64,000 nucleotides of DNA from Takakia lepidozioides (Eukaryota; Streptophyta; Takakiopsida; Takakiales; Takakiaceae). Where the stretch lies: contig CM060732.1 of the NCBI GenBank assembly GCA_030704615.1, positions 9,796,001-9,860,000 on the forward strand, in the 5' to 3' direction. Below the pieces are notes generated by a model. That model did not search any database. It was not told where the DNA came from and saw nothing but the letters and a program-made list of their open reading frames with translations. The translations under genes and the position numbers were made by a program. This document shows positions 11,457-23,790 of this stretch, in pieces. Each line of letters opens with the position of its first letter. Within the stretch, counting starts at the first letter, position 1.

Positions 11457-11687
11457 AATGTACGCATAAGACATTGTTTGCCGCCATAGACCCTGCGCCT
11501 AGTTTGGGCGGAACAAAAGGGAATGGACACTATCTTTGTGTGGGGCCCACCAGTAGTGGGACTTACCTTGAAACAATTAGTTGAGGCTTTCCAGTTTCCT
11601 CTAGAAAACCCTTCCCACAAGCATCAATGTGATGTGTGAGCTGCCCAGCAATTAGACCCAAACAGGGCCAGGGCTATAGACTCGGCC
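11457..11687 (+). repeat. Direct repeat, copy 1
   Basis: This block resembles 13379-13629: both run from GAATGTA(C)NCATAAGAC through GTTTGGGCGGAACAAAA and TGAGCTGCCCAG to GGCCAGGGCT. The two copies bracket a LINE relic. They may be ends of a composite or SINE-like element. Confidence 0.6.
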
Positions 11688-11689
11688 TC

Positions 11690-13110
11690 GAGAATTTGAA
11701 AGTTGGTAATCATGATTCAGGGACTATGCTCTTGGTGGTCCTGAAGAGGGTCACTCTGCTAAGAATACCCCCGACATTGTATGAGAAAATGGATATTGTG
11801 TTCAGGCTGCTCGCTCTGCGTCTGTTTATTGTTCAAGGTAGACTCCCCGCCGAGTTTAAATTCCAGTCACTGAGATTAGGTAGGCCTTTCAGCCCATGTC
11901 ACAGACTGGAAACAAGTGCAGGGAAGTTTTATACCTAACCTCATTGTCTTCGGACATTCTTCGTACAATGGGCTTAGATACTTCAGCCTCCAAATCAGAC
12001 TCATGTAACAGGGTCAGTTCTTCCTGCCTAACATTCAGGTACTTGAAAGTCTCCTCTACCTTTTTCCGCCAGGACTTAGCCTGTTTAACAGGACAGTCTT
12101 GCTTCCAAGAAGTAGAGTCGATTATCTAAGGGTATCTTGCATTAGGCATGCGATTCAACTCACCCCACCATCTGACCTTCAACTCATCATGGGAGCTCAA
12201 GGTAGTTTGCTAAACTCTCCCCGAACAGCCATGTTAGCTGTTCCGGAGCACGCTGACATGCTCGCTTTGAGCAGCAAAAGCTGAAAGGATTCTAAAGTTT
12301 TAGCATGGTTGGAGTTGCCAATCCACACAGCAGATGCACACTCCAAGGTAGGTCCAATTACGTCGCAAAGCATGGTCCTTTTTACTTCAAATTACTCCCT
12401 CTGCGGTGGAAAATTGAGTGAGACCCAAAGCTTTGCGTTTACCTGTTTGAACCACTTTATAAATATGCGTGTCCCAGTTAAACCTCAACACCAAGATATG
12501 TGTAGGTAGGGAGCACCGGGATGCCCCATGTCCATTGAGATCCCCTCCTCCCTCCCCACGATCATTGAAGGCAACCACCATGCATTTACTAACATTGGCT
12601 TTTAGCCTCCACATGTCAGTAGCACAATCAATTAACTCCTGAAGGGATCCCAGGCCCGCAAAGTCATCCACAGACTTAAGAGCTGGTATGGTGGCATCAC
12701 CCACCTTTAACCCAATTCCTTCGCTTTCCACATCTTCAAGGACCTGATTAATGAAAACATTGAAGAGCAGTGGGGAGAGGGTACAACCTTGAGCTACACC
12801 CCGGTCACATGTCAAAGAAATTAGACTTCTGGCCATTGACCATAACACAGTTTTTGGTGGTCACATACAGGTTGTGAACCATCCTGCACGACTTTCCCCT
12901 GACCCCAGTATATCACAGAGGAAGCCACAGCCTGTCATGTCATAAGCCTTTTGTACATCCAGGAACAAGACTAAGGTGGGTTTTCCTTCTTTTTTCCTTC
13001 CCTGAATATTCTGGCTTAGGGTGAAGATATGGTTGACGCAGCCCCTATGTCTCCAGAAGCCCGCCTGACCTTCATGGAAACACTTCTAGACTCCGAATGA
13101 ATCTTGAGAC
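11690..13110 (-). pseudogene. Decayed LINE reverse transcriptase fragment
   Basis: On the minus strand one can read, in order and in shifting frames, EGQAGFWRHRGCVNHIFTL, VLFLDVQKAYDMTGCGFL, GVAQGCTLSPLLFNVFIN, then SVDDFAGL where a non-LTR enzyme has YADD, and a C-terminal tail down to about 11.7 kb. These are RVT_1 motifs of non-LTR retrotransposons. The catalytic YADD is damaged, and frameshifts and stops abound. No endonuclease domain is visible. Confidence 0.75.
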
Positions 13111-13378
13111 GGGTATTATTTTTATTGTACAAACAGCTTGCCAACTGTGCTAAGAATTGTAATGCCACAGTAGTTCCAAGGCTATTCTCTGGCGCCTTTC
13201 TGATACAGATTAACAATGAGGTTGTTCAATGCACCACCTTACCTGAAGCAAACTGCTTCAGGTCAAACAAACATAGGCGAGGGTCACAAGGCCAGCATTT
13301 GGTCAGAGACGTTTATCTGCTCCCACATTAAGTTCACCTATTTAGTAGGCTACCTAGTGGCAGGGAGATCAGCAATTA

Positions 13379-13629
13379 GAATGTACTCATAAGACGTTGT
13401 TTGCCGTAGCCTTGTGGCCATAGACCCCGTGCCCAGTTTGGGCGGAACAAAAAGGAGCAGAAAGTACCTTTGTGAGGGGCTCACTCCGGTAGTGTGACTT
13501 ACCTTGATACAGAGAATTAGTTTGGGTTTTCCAGATATCCTCTAGAAAGCCCTTCACACAAGCATCCACTTGCTGTGTGTGAGCTGCCCAGAAATTAGAC
13601 CCTAAGAGGCCAGGGCTTTAGGCTCAGCC
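13379..13629 (+). repeat. Direct repeat, copy 2
   Basis: Partner of 11457-11687. A short GA run (gagagagagagag) follows immediately at 13630-13643. Confidence 0.6.
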
Positions 13630-13643
13630 GAGAGAGAGAGAGA

Positions 13644-16230
13644 GATTAGACAGCCTCGTGACCAAACTGAAAATGATCTCACATAGAAACACATGGAGAG
13701 TCATCTCACATCACCATACAGCCTTTTCAGACACCATCACAGACCCAGTTCTCAGAATGGCAATATGAGGACACATAGCTCATACCCCAAACATATAAAC
13801 TCCATTACAAATAGAGATTTCTGACTTCTTAGTGAAAAAGTAACCAAAAAAGCAGATTTGTAAGACATAGAACTCTACTTAAGAGGAAGGTGGGGATTAT
13901 GTATACTCACCCCATTGGAACTGTTGGTGCCTACTTGGCAACCGTAGGCATAGTAACCTCACCCTAACCACAAGGATGACGGTGAGCTTAGTGACTTCAT
14001 AACTAACAACCACCCAAACTTTCTCAACCCAGATCTGCCTCCATACCTCCCTTCACAGATCCTTACTGGAATATCAATTTTCAGGCGTTCCAAGTGGCAA
14101 TCAGATGCACCACTAGGTAGGCCCTTCTGTCAAACAGATCTACCACCTTACTTTCATATCTTAGGGAGCAAAAATAGAAGTAGGAATATCTCCTTATGGA
14201 TAACGCTTTTCCATGTTCATAGATCCTTCAACCCAGGGAAAAACAGCAGAAGTATGTGTACAAAATCAACACATATTAACAGATTTTAGGTTTGCTCAAA
14301 GCCTCACTCCCTTAGTCTCTTGCCCTTAGTAGCATTTCCTGCATCAAAAGAAGGCAAAGCGGCCTCACCCGGATCCATCACAGCCACCCAACAAACCAAT
14401 AGTTAGTGATCCCTGTGGAACCCCAGGCTTAAACCCCATCACATTTGTTATCAATGTCATCCCTGCAGCAGGTCATACTAGCAAAGAGAGGAGAGGCAAT
14501 GGAGGTCCTTTCAGCCATTTCAGTCAGCAGTAGGTACAAACTCAGCAGTACCATGCTCCAAAGGGAGGGGGGGGTCTCATGACAGTAAGCGATCGTTCCC
14601 AAAAGGAAGGTGTTACTCTACCAAGTACTCAAGCAAGGGCACATCTAGAAGCCGATGGTTTGCAAAAGTATTACTCGATTCAGAGTAGAGCTTAGTCAAG
14701 TCTATGTAAGTTCCTCATAGTGTCACCTCTCTTTGTGTTGCCATATTAAGCAGCCCTTCAAGATGTTTTAAGGAGTCTGAATGTGATACCTTGCTTGAAG
14801 CCATAGTGAACAGCACTAAGGTAGTCAGCTCCTTTAGCTCTTGCCTGCAAGTGTACAGGAGTCAGTGTACAGGTCATGTGGATCAAGGGTGATTAGTGAA
14901 TAATGTGTGTTAAGACTGCAGGGATTGGACAAATCGTAGTTGCAACTTTCTTAGTTTCCAATCTTGGTTTGCCTCTTTCAAAACTGCTGTTTCATATGCA
15001 AATTCAGGCAAGTGCTAATGGCTTTTCCATCAAATGCAGCGGAGCTCTTGGTCCTTCACATTTCCACTGCATGCAGAGTCCATGGCTGCGCAACAGGTTT
15101 CATATGCCACCTCATGCGTACACACCTCTATGTGATACGTCTCTGTGACTTGTTCTTGGGCAAAATTCCGGACATTTGGTTGTCATCATCAGTTATGGAT
15201 AGTTTCAGGCTGCATGTCACTGTTTTGTTGAATCCCCACCATTTAATTTTCCCAACAGGACGGTGCCTTCAACCCCTTAGCCATCAGTACTGACCGGGGT
15301 TACCAAGAGCTACGACCCCTTTTACTAGAGCATTTGGCTAAGTTGCAGTAGTTTGTTGCTTGCAGACAAAGAGCACGAGACGAATGCGACTAGTGATGGC
15401 CATTGAAGCAAAACATATACACAGCTTCAAGTCACAGCTAAAGGCTCTGGTGGAAAACACATAACACTTCTGGACTTGCTTCCCTCTGCCTATTGCAAGC
15501 AGCCTATGTACTTGTTCATTATGCACTGGATGCTGGGTCAAACAGAATCATCATTGTGCATGTTTACTATGTTAATTGGCCACCACATGTTTAAGGATTG
15601 CCAGTGGCCAAAGATGAATGTGAGCCTGGCGGCCACCACACATGCAGTCACAAGACCAAACAGCTGAATCCATGCAATTCCTGCAGTCCAGAGTGACAGC
15701 TACCCCAAAGTTGAGTTTTGCCCTGAATGTTTTAGCTGCATCCGCCATCGTACTTGAGCCACAAAATGGGAGATGTAATGTGGGTCGTGAAACCCAAAGT
15801 GTCTCTCAAATTTGGGCCCTGAGATCTGTACTTCTCAGAGTCCTTTAGTATGGGTGCTGGATGTATGAATTGCCAATTTTGCAATTGTATGTGCACATCT
15901 GCTTTCCCTATTTCTTTCACCCATCCTCTTTTCCTTGAAGTGTAAGAACTAAGAACTGTGTTATCTGTTGTCTGTTGAGCATATTCACCATCTCATCCAT
16001 CTCTCAGGCAGTGGAATGTAACAAAATAAATACCAAACTTGAAGACATTGTGACCAATGATTGATAGGTCATGTCTTTGGTGGAAAGAGCCATAGGCAAG
16101 CATTGCATGGATTTATCATAGTGAATGTATGGGAGCCCGAATGAACTTTTTGAATCCAAATCAGTGTATCTCGTGATAAGCTACCTCATCTTATGATGGC
16201 TTCTATAATAAAAGCGTTCGGGTTATCACG
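13644..16230. other. No gene recognised
   Basis: I looked for the missing BCCIP C-terminal exons and for further transposon motifs and found none I could defend. Open frames at 14903-15293 lack family motifs. Confidence 0.3.
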
Positions 16231-16238
16231 GTTTAAGA

Positions 16239-16276
16239 GATCCTGGTGGGTCAGTTAGATCCTGGTGGGTCAGTTT
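16239..16276. repeat. Two tandem 19-bp units at the LINE 3' end
   Basis: GATCCTGGTGGGTCAGTTA is repeated head to tail, with one mismatch, at 16239-16257 and 16258-16276. It lies at the downstream (minus-strand 3') edge of the LINE ORF, where some LINE clades end in a short tandem repeat instead of poly(A). Confidence 0.7.
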
Positions 16277-19200
16277 CAATTCGGCTAGGTGGGAGGGGTA
16301 CTCCTGCGCTGATTGTAAGTGAAGGAGCGAGCGGTACAGTAGTGGCGGATGTTATGGAGGTGTGTTGGTTAAGGTCGGGTACCAGCAATGCTGAGCCTTG
16401 AGGAGATGGGGACTTGGGAAGTGAGAGCGTAATGAGCTTGAGTTGGACGACGTTGTAGAGGTGTTTGTAGTAGGTCCAATATTGAGGAGGGTGGGTCTGT
16501 ATTCGGGTAAAAGGTTGTGAGCTATGTGGGAAGTATTTGCACGGGAAGTCATAGTTGAGGATACAAGATTGGGAGGGGTGGCAGAAAAGGGTGTGAAGGT
16601 GTTGGAGATAGCATTTGGTTTTGATAATGGGACGGGCGTATTTTAGGGAGAATTCAGAGGGGGTGAGGAGTCTATGTCTTGAGGCAGTGGTGAGTTGCCC
16701 AAAATGTGTGATATATCGATCTTTACAGTAGATTATTGCGAGGCATTTTAGGCGGTGGTGTACATCGTCCAGTTGGGATAAAAAGGGGCTGGTGAGCCAT
16801 GAGTGGTCAAGCGGAGTGGGGGTCTTTTTCTGGTTTGGTAGGTCCATATCAACTGTGACTTTCATGTGTTTCAGTATAATGAGTGTTTGGGCCATGGGTG
16901 AATGCAGACTACATACACTGGTGGTGAGGGATGGAAAGGAATGGAGCTCATTATATCTGAAAGAGATGTGTTGTACGAGGTCCCGATATGTCTGTCCAAG
17001 TCTACCAGGGTCATTAAGGGCGTCACGCAGTTGCATGCCAAGTGTACGAGCATGGGAGATAGTGAGTGTTTTGGATCCAATTCCGTAGTTGTTCTGGGGA
17101 AGTTGAGCGAGAGCATTAGGAGTGCTAGTAGGGAGGCCACAGATGCGTTTGGTAAGTTGGGTGATATGCTTGTCTAGTAAAAGTATGTCTAGTATAGAGA
17201 AAGGGGCCGCTTGGAGTTTTCGAACTGTTGTAATGATGTCCAATTTTTGGCGAATCGAGGTGTGAGATTTGAGTAGGGCCTCGAATTTGGTTGTTAGTTT
17301 GTGGAGTGTTGTTCGATTCTGTGTATGCCAGCCTAACGAGGGCACTAATAGAATGCCTAGGCATGTATATGCTTCAGTGGGTCCGAGAAATGGAAGGAGT
17401 TTGTCTTGATAGTGGGTGGTGTTATTACATAGTGTGGAGATGTCGGATGTGGTGACTTTAGTGGAAAAAGTGGCGGCGGTAATGGCGCACTTGTGTAGAC
17501 TAAGTTCCATATCACACCGTAGGTTGAATAGCTTGTAGATTTGTCATTTTAGGTGCAGTGCTTTGTGTGAGATCATGACGAGGTCATCAGCTTAAGCTGG
17601 AGTCGAGATTTCGCTTGGGGAGGTTTGATATTGATAGCCGAGTATGCCCCAGTCTAGCCATCTTAGCAAAGGCTCCAAAAAGATGATGAATAGGTAGGGA
17701 ATTAAAGTATCGCCTTAAATAGTGCCCCGGAGAATGGGGATAGGTGGGGTCATACCGTAGTATGAACCAGAGTAGGACGTGGTATTGTTGGTGTAGATGT
17801 TATCGATGATCTGAGTGACGGCATCTATACGGTAGTCAAGGTCCAACATAACAGCGAGGAGATGTGCGTGGTCGATGGAACCAAAGGCATTTTTAAAGTC
17901 AATGTATAGGAGGTAGATGTCTTGTTTTGTGAATCGGGCATCTTCAAATGCAAATATTACATATTGGAGTTGACGTGTGGTATTGTAGGTAGCTCGGAAG
18001 CCTTCTTGAGAGTCATGCAGGATACAATGTTGTTTGCCGTAAGAAGAGAACATAGAGGTGAGTGAACTGGTAGACAGTTTATATATTGTGTTTGCAAAGC
18101 GATAAGGCGGTAGTTGCTTAGTTCTGTAGGGTCGTCTTTTTGAAAAGGGTGATGGTTTTGTTGTGCTTCCATTCATTGGGGATGCGTTGAAGGCGGTAAC
18201 AAAGTTTGAAGAATTGAAAAAAGATATAGTGGAACTGTGGGTCTAAGGCTTGTAGTATAGCATTAAGATCTGGGGCCAAAGCTTTGGATTTTGGGAGGCT
18301 TTGAGGCACGAATCATAGACAGTGCGTGTGAAGTTATCGTGAATACGGGCGGAGATGGAGCCACGTTTGTTGAGAGAGGGAGAAGCCATCAATGTCATGC
18401 CATGGGTAGTGTGTGACTTTGCAGGTACATTTGTAGGTGTAGTGGATTGGGTTAGGCAATGGGGGTATATAGCTCTTTGGCTTGAGCCCAAATTTCTTGG
18501 TTAATGTCTGCGGGTTTGGTGAGATTGTGTCCGAGCCTATGTTTTAGGCAGTCTAATGGAGGGTTTAGGTTGGGGTTGAAGATAGCTTTATGGGCTTTTT
18601 TTTTTATGCTCGTGTACGAGCTAACATAAGGACGAGATGAGTTTTTTATGGTTGTCAGAGCATGACCAGCAGTGGCGCGGTAAACAGACACGCCAACGGC
18701 ATTATACTAGCCCATTTTTGGCCCGGAGCCCGTATAGTAGCATGGCAGTTGGTGTGAAGGCCAGCAGCATGGCAGCCTCCCACGGCAAACCCCCCCCCCC
18801 CCCCTCCCCCTCCCGCTGGGCGCACGGCTGAGATGCTCGCCAGGCTCAGATGCATACGTTGACTTGTGGGCCCTGCCACCTACCCCGCCACCCGTTAGCA
18901 CATGTGAGCGACAATGCCCGGAGATGACATTGCCATGGGGGGTTCGGGGGACGGCAACGGAATTCTAGATGCCGTGCTTGAAGAGCGGATTTGCGAGACG
19001 GCCGGCACTTTAAGGAGTGGGGTGGTGCTGCTGGGGACGCAAGAAGAGCCCCGAAACTGCCGGCCACGGCATTTTGGAGTTGGCGCTTCTGAAATTGCCG
19101 ATGCTGGTCATGCTCTCAGTAGCTTTCTGTTTGGTGATTAAATAGGCGGCATTCTTTGCATCTCTCCCTATTTTGGCAATGGCATTGATCCATGCTATCA

Positions 19201-19706
19201 GGTGAGTTCTGTCTGATGGGGATGAAGGAGGGGTCTGCAGTCGTGGATGTTGTTGAGGAGAGTGATATGGGGATCTGAACGTCATGTTGTGTGGGTGTTG
19301 GTGTGTTGGTCATGTTGGGGTATTACTATGATAGCTTTGCGTATGGTGTGGTATGTATTGAGGTGTAATTTCCATTTGCGTTGTTGTGTGCGAGTTTGAT
19401 ATCCCCTGTTTTGTTTTGTACGAAATGTTTGAGGGATGTCTTTAGGCGCGGAGCAAGTAGCGAACACAGGTGGTGAGTTGGTACACGATGGTTTGTAGTA
19501 CATCATTGGCTCTGATCCAGTTATTTGGTGGGATGTTGAGCGCACTTTGCCATGATATTAGTTAAACATAGAATATTGTCAGCCGCGTGTTGCTGGAAGT
19601 TTAAGTTGGAAGACAATGATTTTGTCTCGAGGTATGGGGGACATAATTCTAGGCTAGGGATTGGGTGTAAGTGGCATGCTTGGTATAGGTGGAGAACTCT
19701 CATCAA
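16251..19706 (-). pseudogene. LINE (non-LTR retrotransposon) reverse transcriptase, decayed
   Basis: Reading the minus strand from about 19.7 kb, a Gln/Thr-rich leader is followed by RT blocks: RIPNEWKHNKTITLFKK, then NYRLIALQ or its frameshifted partner, ILHDSQEGFRATYNTTRQLQ, QDIYLLYIDFKNAFGSIDHA, GTI then GDTL, and A-stop-ADDLVM at the YADD position. A long C-terminal region (17510 down to 16251, 419 residues open) follows. Stops and frameshifts make it non-functional. The FKNAFGS form of RT motif A and the ALQNTIYKL-like region resemble LINEs I associate with non-seed plants. A 460-bp MITE splits the 5' part at 18657-19116. Confidence 0.8.
18657..19116. mobile_element. 460-bp GC-rich MITE inside the LINE
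   Basis: It has perfect 15-bp terminal inverted repeats (AGAGCATGACCAGCA at 18657-18671, its reverse complement at 19102-19116). CAG occurs at both junctions, suggesting a 3-4-bp target duplication. It is far richer in G+C than the LINE and includes a long C run near 18790. Excision restores the LINE minus-strand frame from KNAAYLITKQKAT into DNHKKLISS. There is no coding content. Confidence 0.75.
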
Positions 19707-19739
19707 ATCATTTCATCTTTGATCCCTATTCTCTCTTGA

Positions 19740-20223
19740 ATTCCAACATGAACGTAGTAGCTGCCACATAAGCTTTTACCTCAGTTATTTCCTAGAAGCT
19801 ATGAAGTTCTAATCCATGCAGTAATTGCTCGGCCTATGTGAAGACATGGATCAGTAGGGTGGCGTGTTGGGTGTTGAGAGCCCTTCCATGTCACTATGGA
19901 GAGTATGAATTGAGATTGTCAAACTCCTGAGAAGCTCGTGTCTTAAGACTCGCAACTTGGCATACTATAATTTATAATGACTGATACTCCATGAGCCAAA
20001 TAAAACCGTAGCACTGATCTCATGCTAGCAACATCAAGCCCGGACTTAGCCAACGCCATGAAAGCTTCTCGGTCTGATCTTTCTACAAAGAGAGATATTT
20101 GCAATCGATGGCATGCATCAGGCCTTCTCTTTCTACGAAAACATGAAATGATAACAATAGATGGATAGAATTCTAAATATATGGCGATGGTGCAAATAGG
20201 TGTTCATTGGTGAATATATCCTA
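19740..20223. other. No gene recognised
   Basis: Unique-looking sequence with no motif I can support. Confidence 0.3.
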
Positions 20224-20804
20224 CAGTCGACCCTGCTTTAATGTTAGGCCTCTAGAGTATGAATTTTCTAACAGATAGCCAGGTATCACATATAACCGGA
20301 AAGTAGGGCAATTTTTTGTAAATTAACAGTTACAAAGAGGCACAGTAAACCAGGTTATGCCAATGAAAGATAACATTTAATCATTGACTAGATTGGAAAT
20401 ATGAAAAAATGTCGATTTGTCGAGAAATGGAATGCCTAGCTAAAATCACTTCCTTCTGGATTGCTAACCACTTCACGAGACAAGCCCTAATATCAGTGTT
20501 TTGTTGCGCAAGATATAAATGTAAAGTGTGGATGGCAGCTTGAACCTCATGAATGGATGAATTGATGGATGGATGCTCAGCTTGAACCTCACAAATGGAT
20601 GAATGGATGCTCTATTTTGGATGAGCATGAATGGAATCTAACTACTATGGAGGTGCGTTAACACTATGAAGAGTAGGATAAACTAACAATTAACCACTTA
20701 ACACTCTTGACATGGTTTCTAGTGTATTTTTTTTGCAGAGTATCAAAACCATAACATTTACAGTGAAATAACACATAAGTAGGTAACAGTAAGCGGGTCG
20801 ACTG
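20224..20804. mobile_element. 581-bp pogo/mariner-like MITE
   Basis: The ends are CAGTCGACCCTGCTTTAA on the left and, reverse-complemented, CAGTCGACCCGCTTACTG on the right. It is preceded by TA. Its left interior matches the right interior of the MITE at 8942-9598. Short tandem variants of ATGGATGAATGGATG occur near 20552-20608. Confidence 0.6.
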
Positions 20805-20876
20805 AACATAGATAGGTATTAATTGGGGAAGGTACACCAGGAGAAAAGAAAAAAATGTGTAATTTCAAATGATAAT

Positions 20877-21005
20877 AGGTTTTTTTTAAATTAAAAAGTA
20901 AATATAATAATATTTAATAAAATTATTTAATTTTTAATTTTTAATTTATAAATAATATATATTTTTATTTATTTTATTATTTAAATAATAATATTAATAA
21001 TTTAA

Positions 21006-21048
<43 letters not shown>
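20877..21048. repeat. AT-only low-complexity tract ending in A36
   Basis: About 130 bp of almost pure A+T is followed by 36 consecutive A at 21013-21048, then an abrupt GC-rich CTCCGGCCGAAGCCGGCG. It may be the tail of a retroposed sequence, but no body is recognisable upstream. Confidence 0.7.
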
Positions 21049-21051
<3 letters not shown>

Positions 21052-21302
21052 CGGCCGAAGCCGGCGTAACTAAGAGCCAATTTATTTATCCCATCTGCAT
21101 AACAGAGATAGCTCCAACTCCCTATCGTGGTGCAATATAGCAATTCATGAAAAACCACTAAGATGGAGGGAAACATGTACGTATGTCATGTTTGATTATA
21201 TATATGCACAGCAAACAATGTCTTACGAGTACATTCTTTCTTTATCTCTCTTTATGGACTAGAAACGTTTAGATCAAGCACAATACTGACTCTCACGATG
21301 TA

Positions 21303-21374
21303 CTGGGTGATGATTGGTGTACACTACCTGGTCACGGGCAGAAAAGGCTAAGTACGCGGTACTTAGCAATTGGA
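21303..21374 (+). repeat. Scrap of a G2-family gypsy LTR
   Basis: This matches the G2 LTR around 60325-60391, including the 21-bp hairpin-forming GCTAAGTACGCGGTACTTAG plus C. It abuts an integrase of another gypsy type, so it is a rearranged remnant. Confidence 0.7.
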
Positions 21375-21722
21375 AAGTGTCTCGATGGATTTCAGCCGTT
21401 GTCAAAAAGATTCAATGCAATCATGGTGGATAGTTTCAGTAAAATGGGTCATTTCATCCCCACCAAGGAGACGGCAACAGCGCAGGAGACGGGGCGACTT
21501 TACTTCGCCCACGTCTTCAAGCATCATGGACTCCCGAAGGATATTGTCTCGGACCGCGATCCAAAGTTTACAAGTAAATTTTGGAGAGCACTTTGGAAGA
21601 AAATGGGGACGAGGTTCAAGATGAGCACCGCCTTCCGACCTACGACGGACGGCCAAACGGAAAGAGTGAATTCCGTGGTGAAGTAGATCTTGCGGAATTA
21701 TGTGTCGGCGGACCAATCAGAC
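21375..21722 (+). pseudogene. Ty3/gypsy integrase fragment
   Basis: It reads as an integrase core piece: MVDSFSKMGHFIPTKETATA, HHGLPKDIVSDRDPKFTSKF, then STAFRPTTDGQTERVNSVVK followed by a TAG. The second acidic residue (SDRD) and the Glu (QTERVN) are recognisable. It differs from the G1 and G2 integrases. It is cut at 21722 by the M1 element terminus. Confidence 0.8.
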
Positions 21723-21767
21723 GGGGGCTGCTATTTCATGAGCGGCATGAGCATGAGCGGAAAAAAA
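21723..21767 (+). mobile_element. Left terminus of Mutator-like element M1
   Basis: It starts GGGGGCTGCTATTTCATGAG and continues with CATGAGCGG repeats and an A13 run. The same ~80 bp occurs in inverted orientation at 33763-33680 (M2 left end), including TGTGTGTCCACGGAAATAGG. The preceding 9 bp (CAATCAGAC) do not match the flank of the candidate right end at 28091. Confidence 0.7.
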
Positions 21768-21933
21768 AAAAAACATGAGCGGGCCATTGTGTGTCCACGG
21801 AAATAGGGTTAGGAGGCACGGAAATAGGGTCATGTGGACTCGTCATAGCAATGAAATGCAACATTTTATTGCAAATTTTGTGGCAAGCCACGTCTATACA
21901 AGTGTTTCCTAACTGACATAGCAGGAATGGGAA

Positions 21934-23790
21934 CTACTCTCCTACACCTTCCGAGGAACTTGGCCCTCCTTCTTCCTCATCCCCCTCATCCCCCCCATCC
22001 TCCGAGCTCTGTGATGCATCGGTTGCACTATGCCTCTCAAAAATTCCGTCCTCTTCTCCCCCACTTTCCTCAGCAGAATCCAAGACAAATCTACGAGCCC
22101 GACGGGCTCTAATATCTGCTGCCTCCTCCCTCATCTTCATTTTCTTGAGGCTTGCCTCGTCTAAAATCTGTTGTACACGACTAGGTTCGGAAGACCTCCT
22201 AATGGACACCGAAGCAAGCCGGGCAGCATAAGTAGGAAGGATGTAGTCCCTTTCTGGACTAGGCATGAAATCCCCCCTGGCAAAAAAAGACACGTTCCTC
22301 CTGCCCATGAACTCCGGTGTAGACGTCCCTCCTGCAGTACTTGGCATCCTACAGTAAGAACAAATCCACTTCAAGAATGTCAATACCAGCAGAAGCAGAA
22401 AGGGTTTTCAATGAAATAAGAGAGCGAAGGGAGGTGCCTCACGAAATCTGGAGGCAACTTACAATGCGACCACTCACTCGTAAACCGGGGGCTCTTCGGC
22501 CTCGATCCCAACTTGTTCCTCCCCCTGCTCCTTCTCGGATTTTTCCTCATCCTCCGAGGGTGCCTCTTCCTCTTTGGGCAGACGTTCAGCCGCTGCAAGT
22601 TCCGAGTTGTGGAGGGTAGTATCTGGCTCGAAGGCGAACACATGCCTGTCGGACAACGTCCCTGCCCACATTGAAGCACCTGAGGAACAAAGCGGGCGGT
22701 TAATAGCTTGCGGCATGCAATTGCAATCGGGCCAGGGGACAAACTGAGCACGTGAAGGCTTACACGTGCCACATGTGAGGTCAAGAATCTGCCATTGGAC
22801 ATCCGAGCACGTCTCCATGAGGGTTTGGATGAAAGCAGGGCTCCGGGTCCGGCTGTACCGCCACGGTTTGCCTGTCTTTGTGTCCTTCGGCATACTGGAG
22901 TGGGGCACATAGTTGTAGAGGACATCGTAGGTAACAGGGTCCACAGCGGCATCAACAAGACGACCGTCGTTGCGGAATTTGAACGTAGACCCTCTCTTCA
23001 CAAAGCAATATGCCTCAAACACCAATGTCTGCACATCCAACAAAAGAGGGATCAACTCCGGGATCTAGTTTAGATACATCACAATATGAGGTGAATGCAA
23101 TAGATTGATAACTTACACTTTGACTTTATGTTCGCAACCCCTATGTATTGATGCAGAACCATTTTCTGAGGAGGACCGGGGTGACACTTTTCGGTGTCCA
23201 TCTTGCCACCGCATTCTTTGTGGTCTTCCCTCTTGTGGCAAGAACAACCACACATCCACCGTCATCCAGGAGCATCCCCGCCAGCCCAAACCCGGCTTTC
23301 CAGTAGTCCTCAGTAAACCTGTTCCAGTTGGGCACACCATCCAGGCCCTCCAGCAGCTCCCCATCTGGAATGTCAAGGATAATCATATCGCAAGCTCTCT
23401 CCACCTCAACCCCCCCCCCCCCCCCCCCCCCCCCCCGAGTGCTCTTGCAATCCGTGCTCACAGTTGTGAAGAATTCCATCATGTCTTCAAAACCAGGGGT
23501 GTCTTTAGGCTCTGTACCGGCAGCCCTCTTCTAGGATTTCCCCTTCTGCTCCGCCAGAGACTTGTTGTGTGCCACCTTCTTCACCCTGGCAGCGAGAGTG
23601 TCAAGGAAGCTCTCATTGACGCATTGGATGATGGTTGGAGGTTCTAGCTTTGGCCTGTGCGTAAACGTCACCGCCGAATACCGCCGTGTAGGCTCGCCCT
23701 CAAATGCCAACTTCTTGGCACAGCCAGTCCCACTCTGAACTGACTTGGGAACCCGGACGACCGGTGACTTGGTAGCAGCAGCAGCAGTAC
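21934..23790 (-). pseudogene. Methyltransferase-like gene of the M1 element (permuted, beta-class layout)
   Basis: Exons on the minus strand are about 23790-23135, then 23028-22478 and 22348-21934, with AG/GT borders at the last junctions. The first exon carries DMIILDIPDGE, at the place of a DPPY/DPPW catalytic motif, and GGCVVVLATRG. The second carries EAYCFVKRGST, KPWRYSRTRSPAFI and QWQILDLTCGTC, a SAM-binding motif I, then RHVFAFEPD, an acidic motif II. Catalytic motif before SAM motif is the beta-class order, as in MT-A70 and many N6-adenine or N4-cytosine enzymes. The third exon is acidic and Ser-rich. DPPY is degenerate, so activity is doubtful; a C27 run and at least one in-frame stop break the first exon. 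It lies back to back with the transposase remnant. Assignment is from motif order only. Confidence 0.55.
23410..23436. repeat. C27 homopolymer within the methyltransferase-like exon
   Basis: Twenty-seven consecutive C on the plus strand, read as poly-Gly on the minus strand. Probably an unstable expansion or an assembly-sensitive site. Confidence 0.9.

Noticed and set aside
15000-15150. MAAQQVSYATS as a BCCIP C-terminal exon
   Set aside because: Only QQV-type chance similarity, with no splice borders in phase.
16792-17177. Plus-strand ORFs over the LINE
   Set aside because: Antisense to the 419-residue LINE frame; no motif.
23328-23534. Pro-rich plus-strand ORF across the C27 run
   Set aside because: It is the complement of the methyltransferase-like exon plus a homopolymer.
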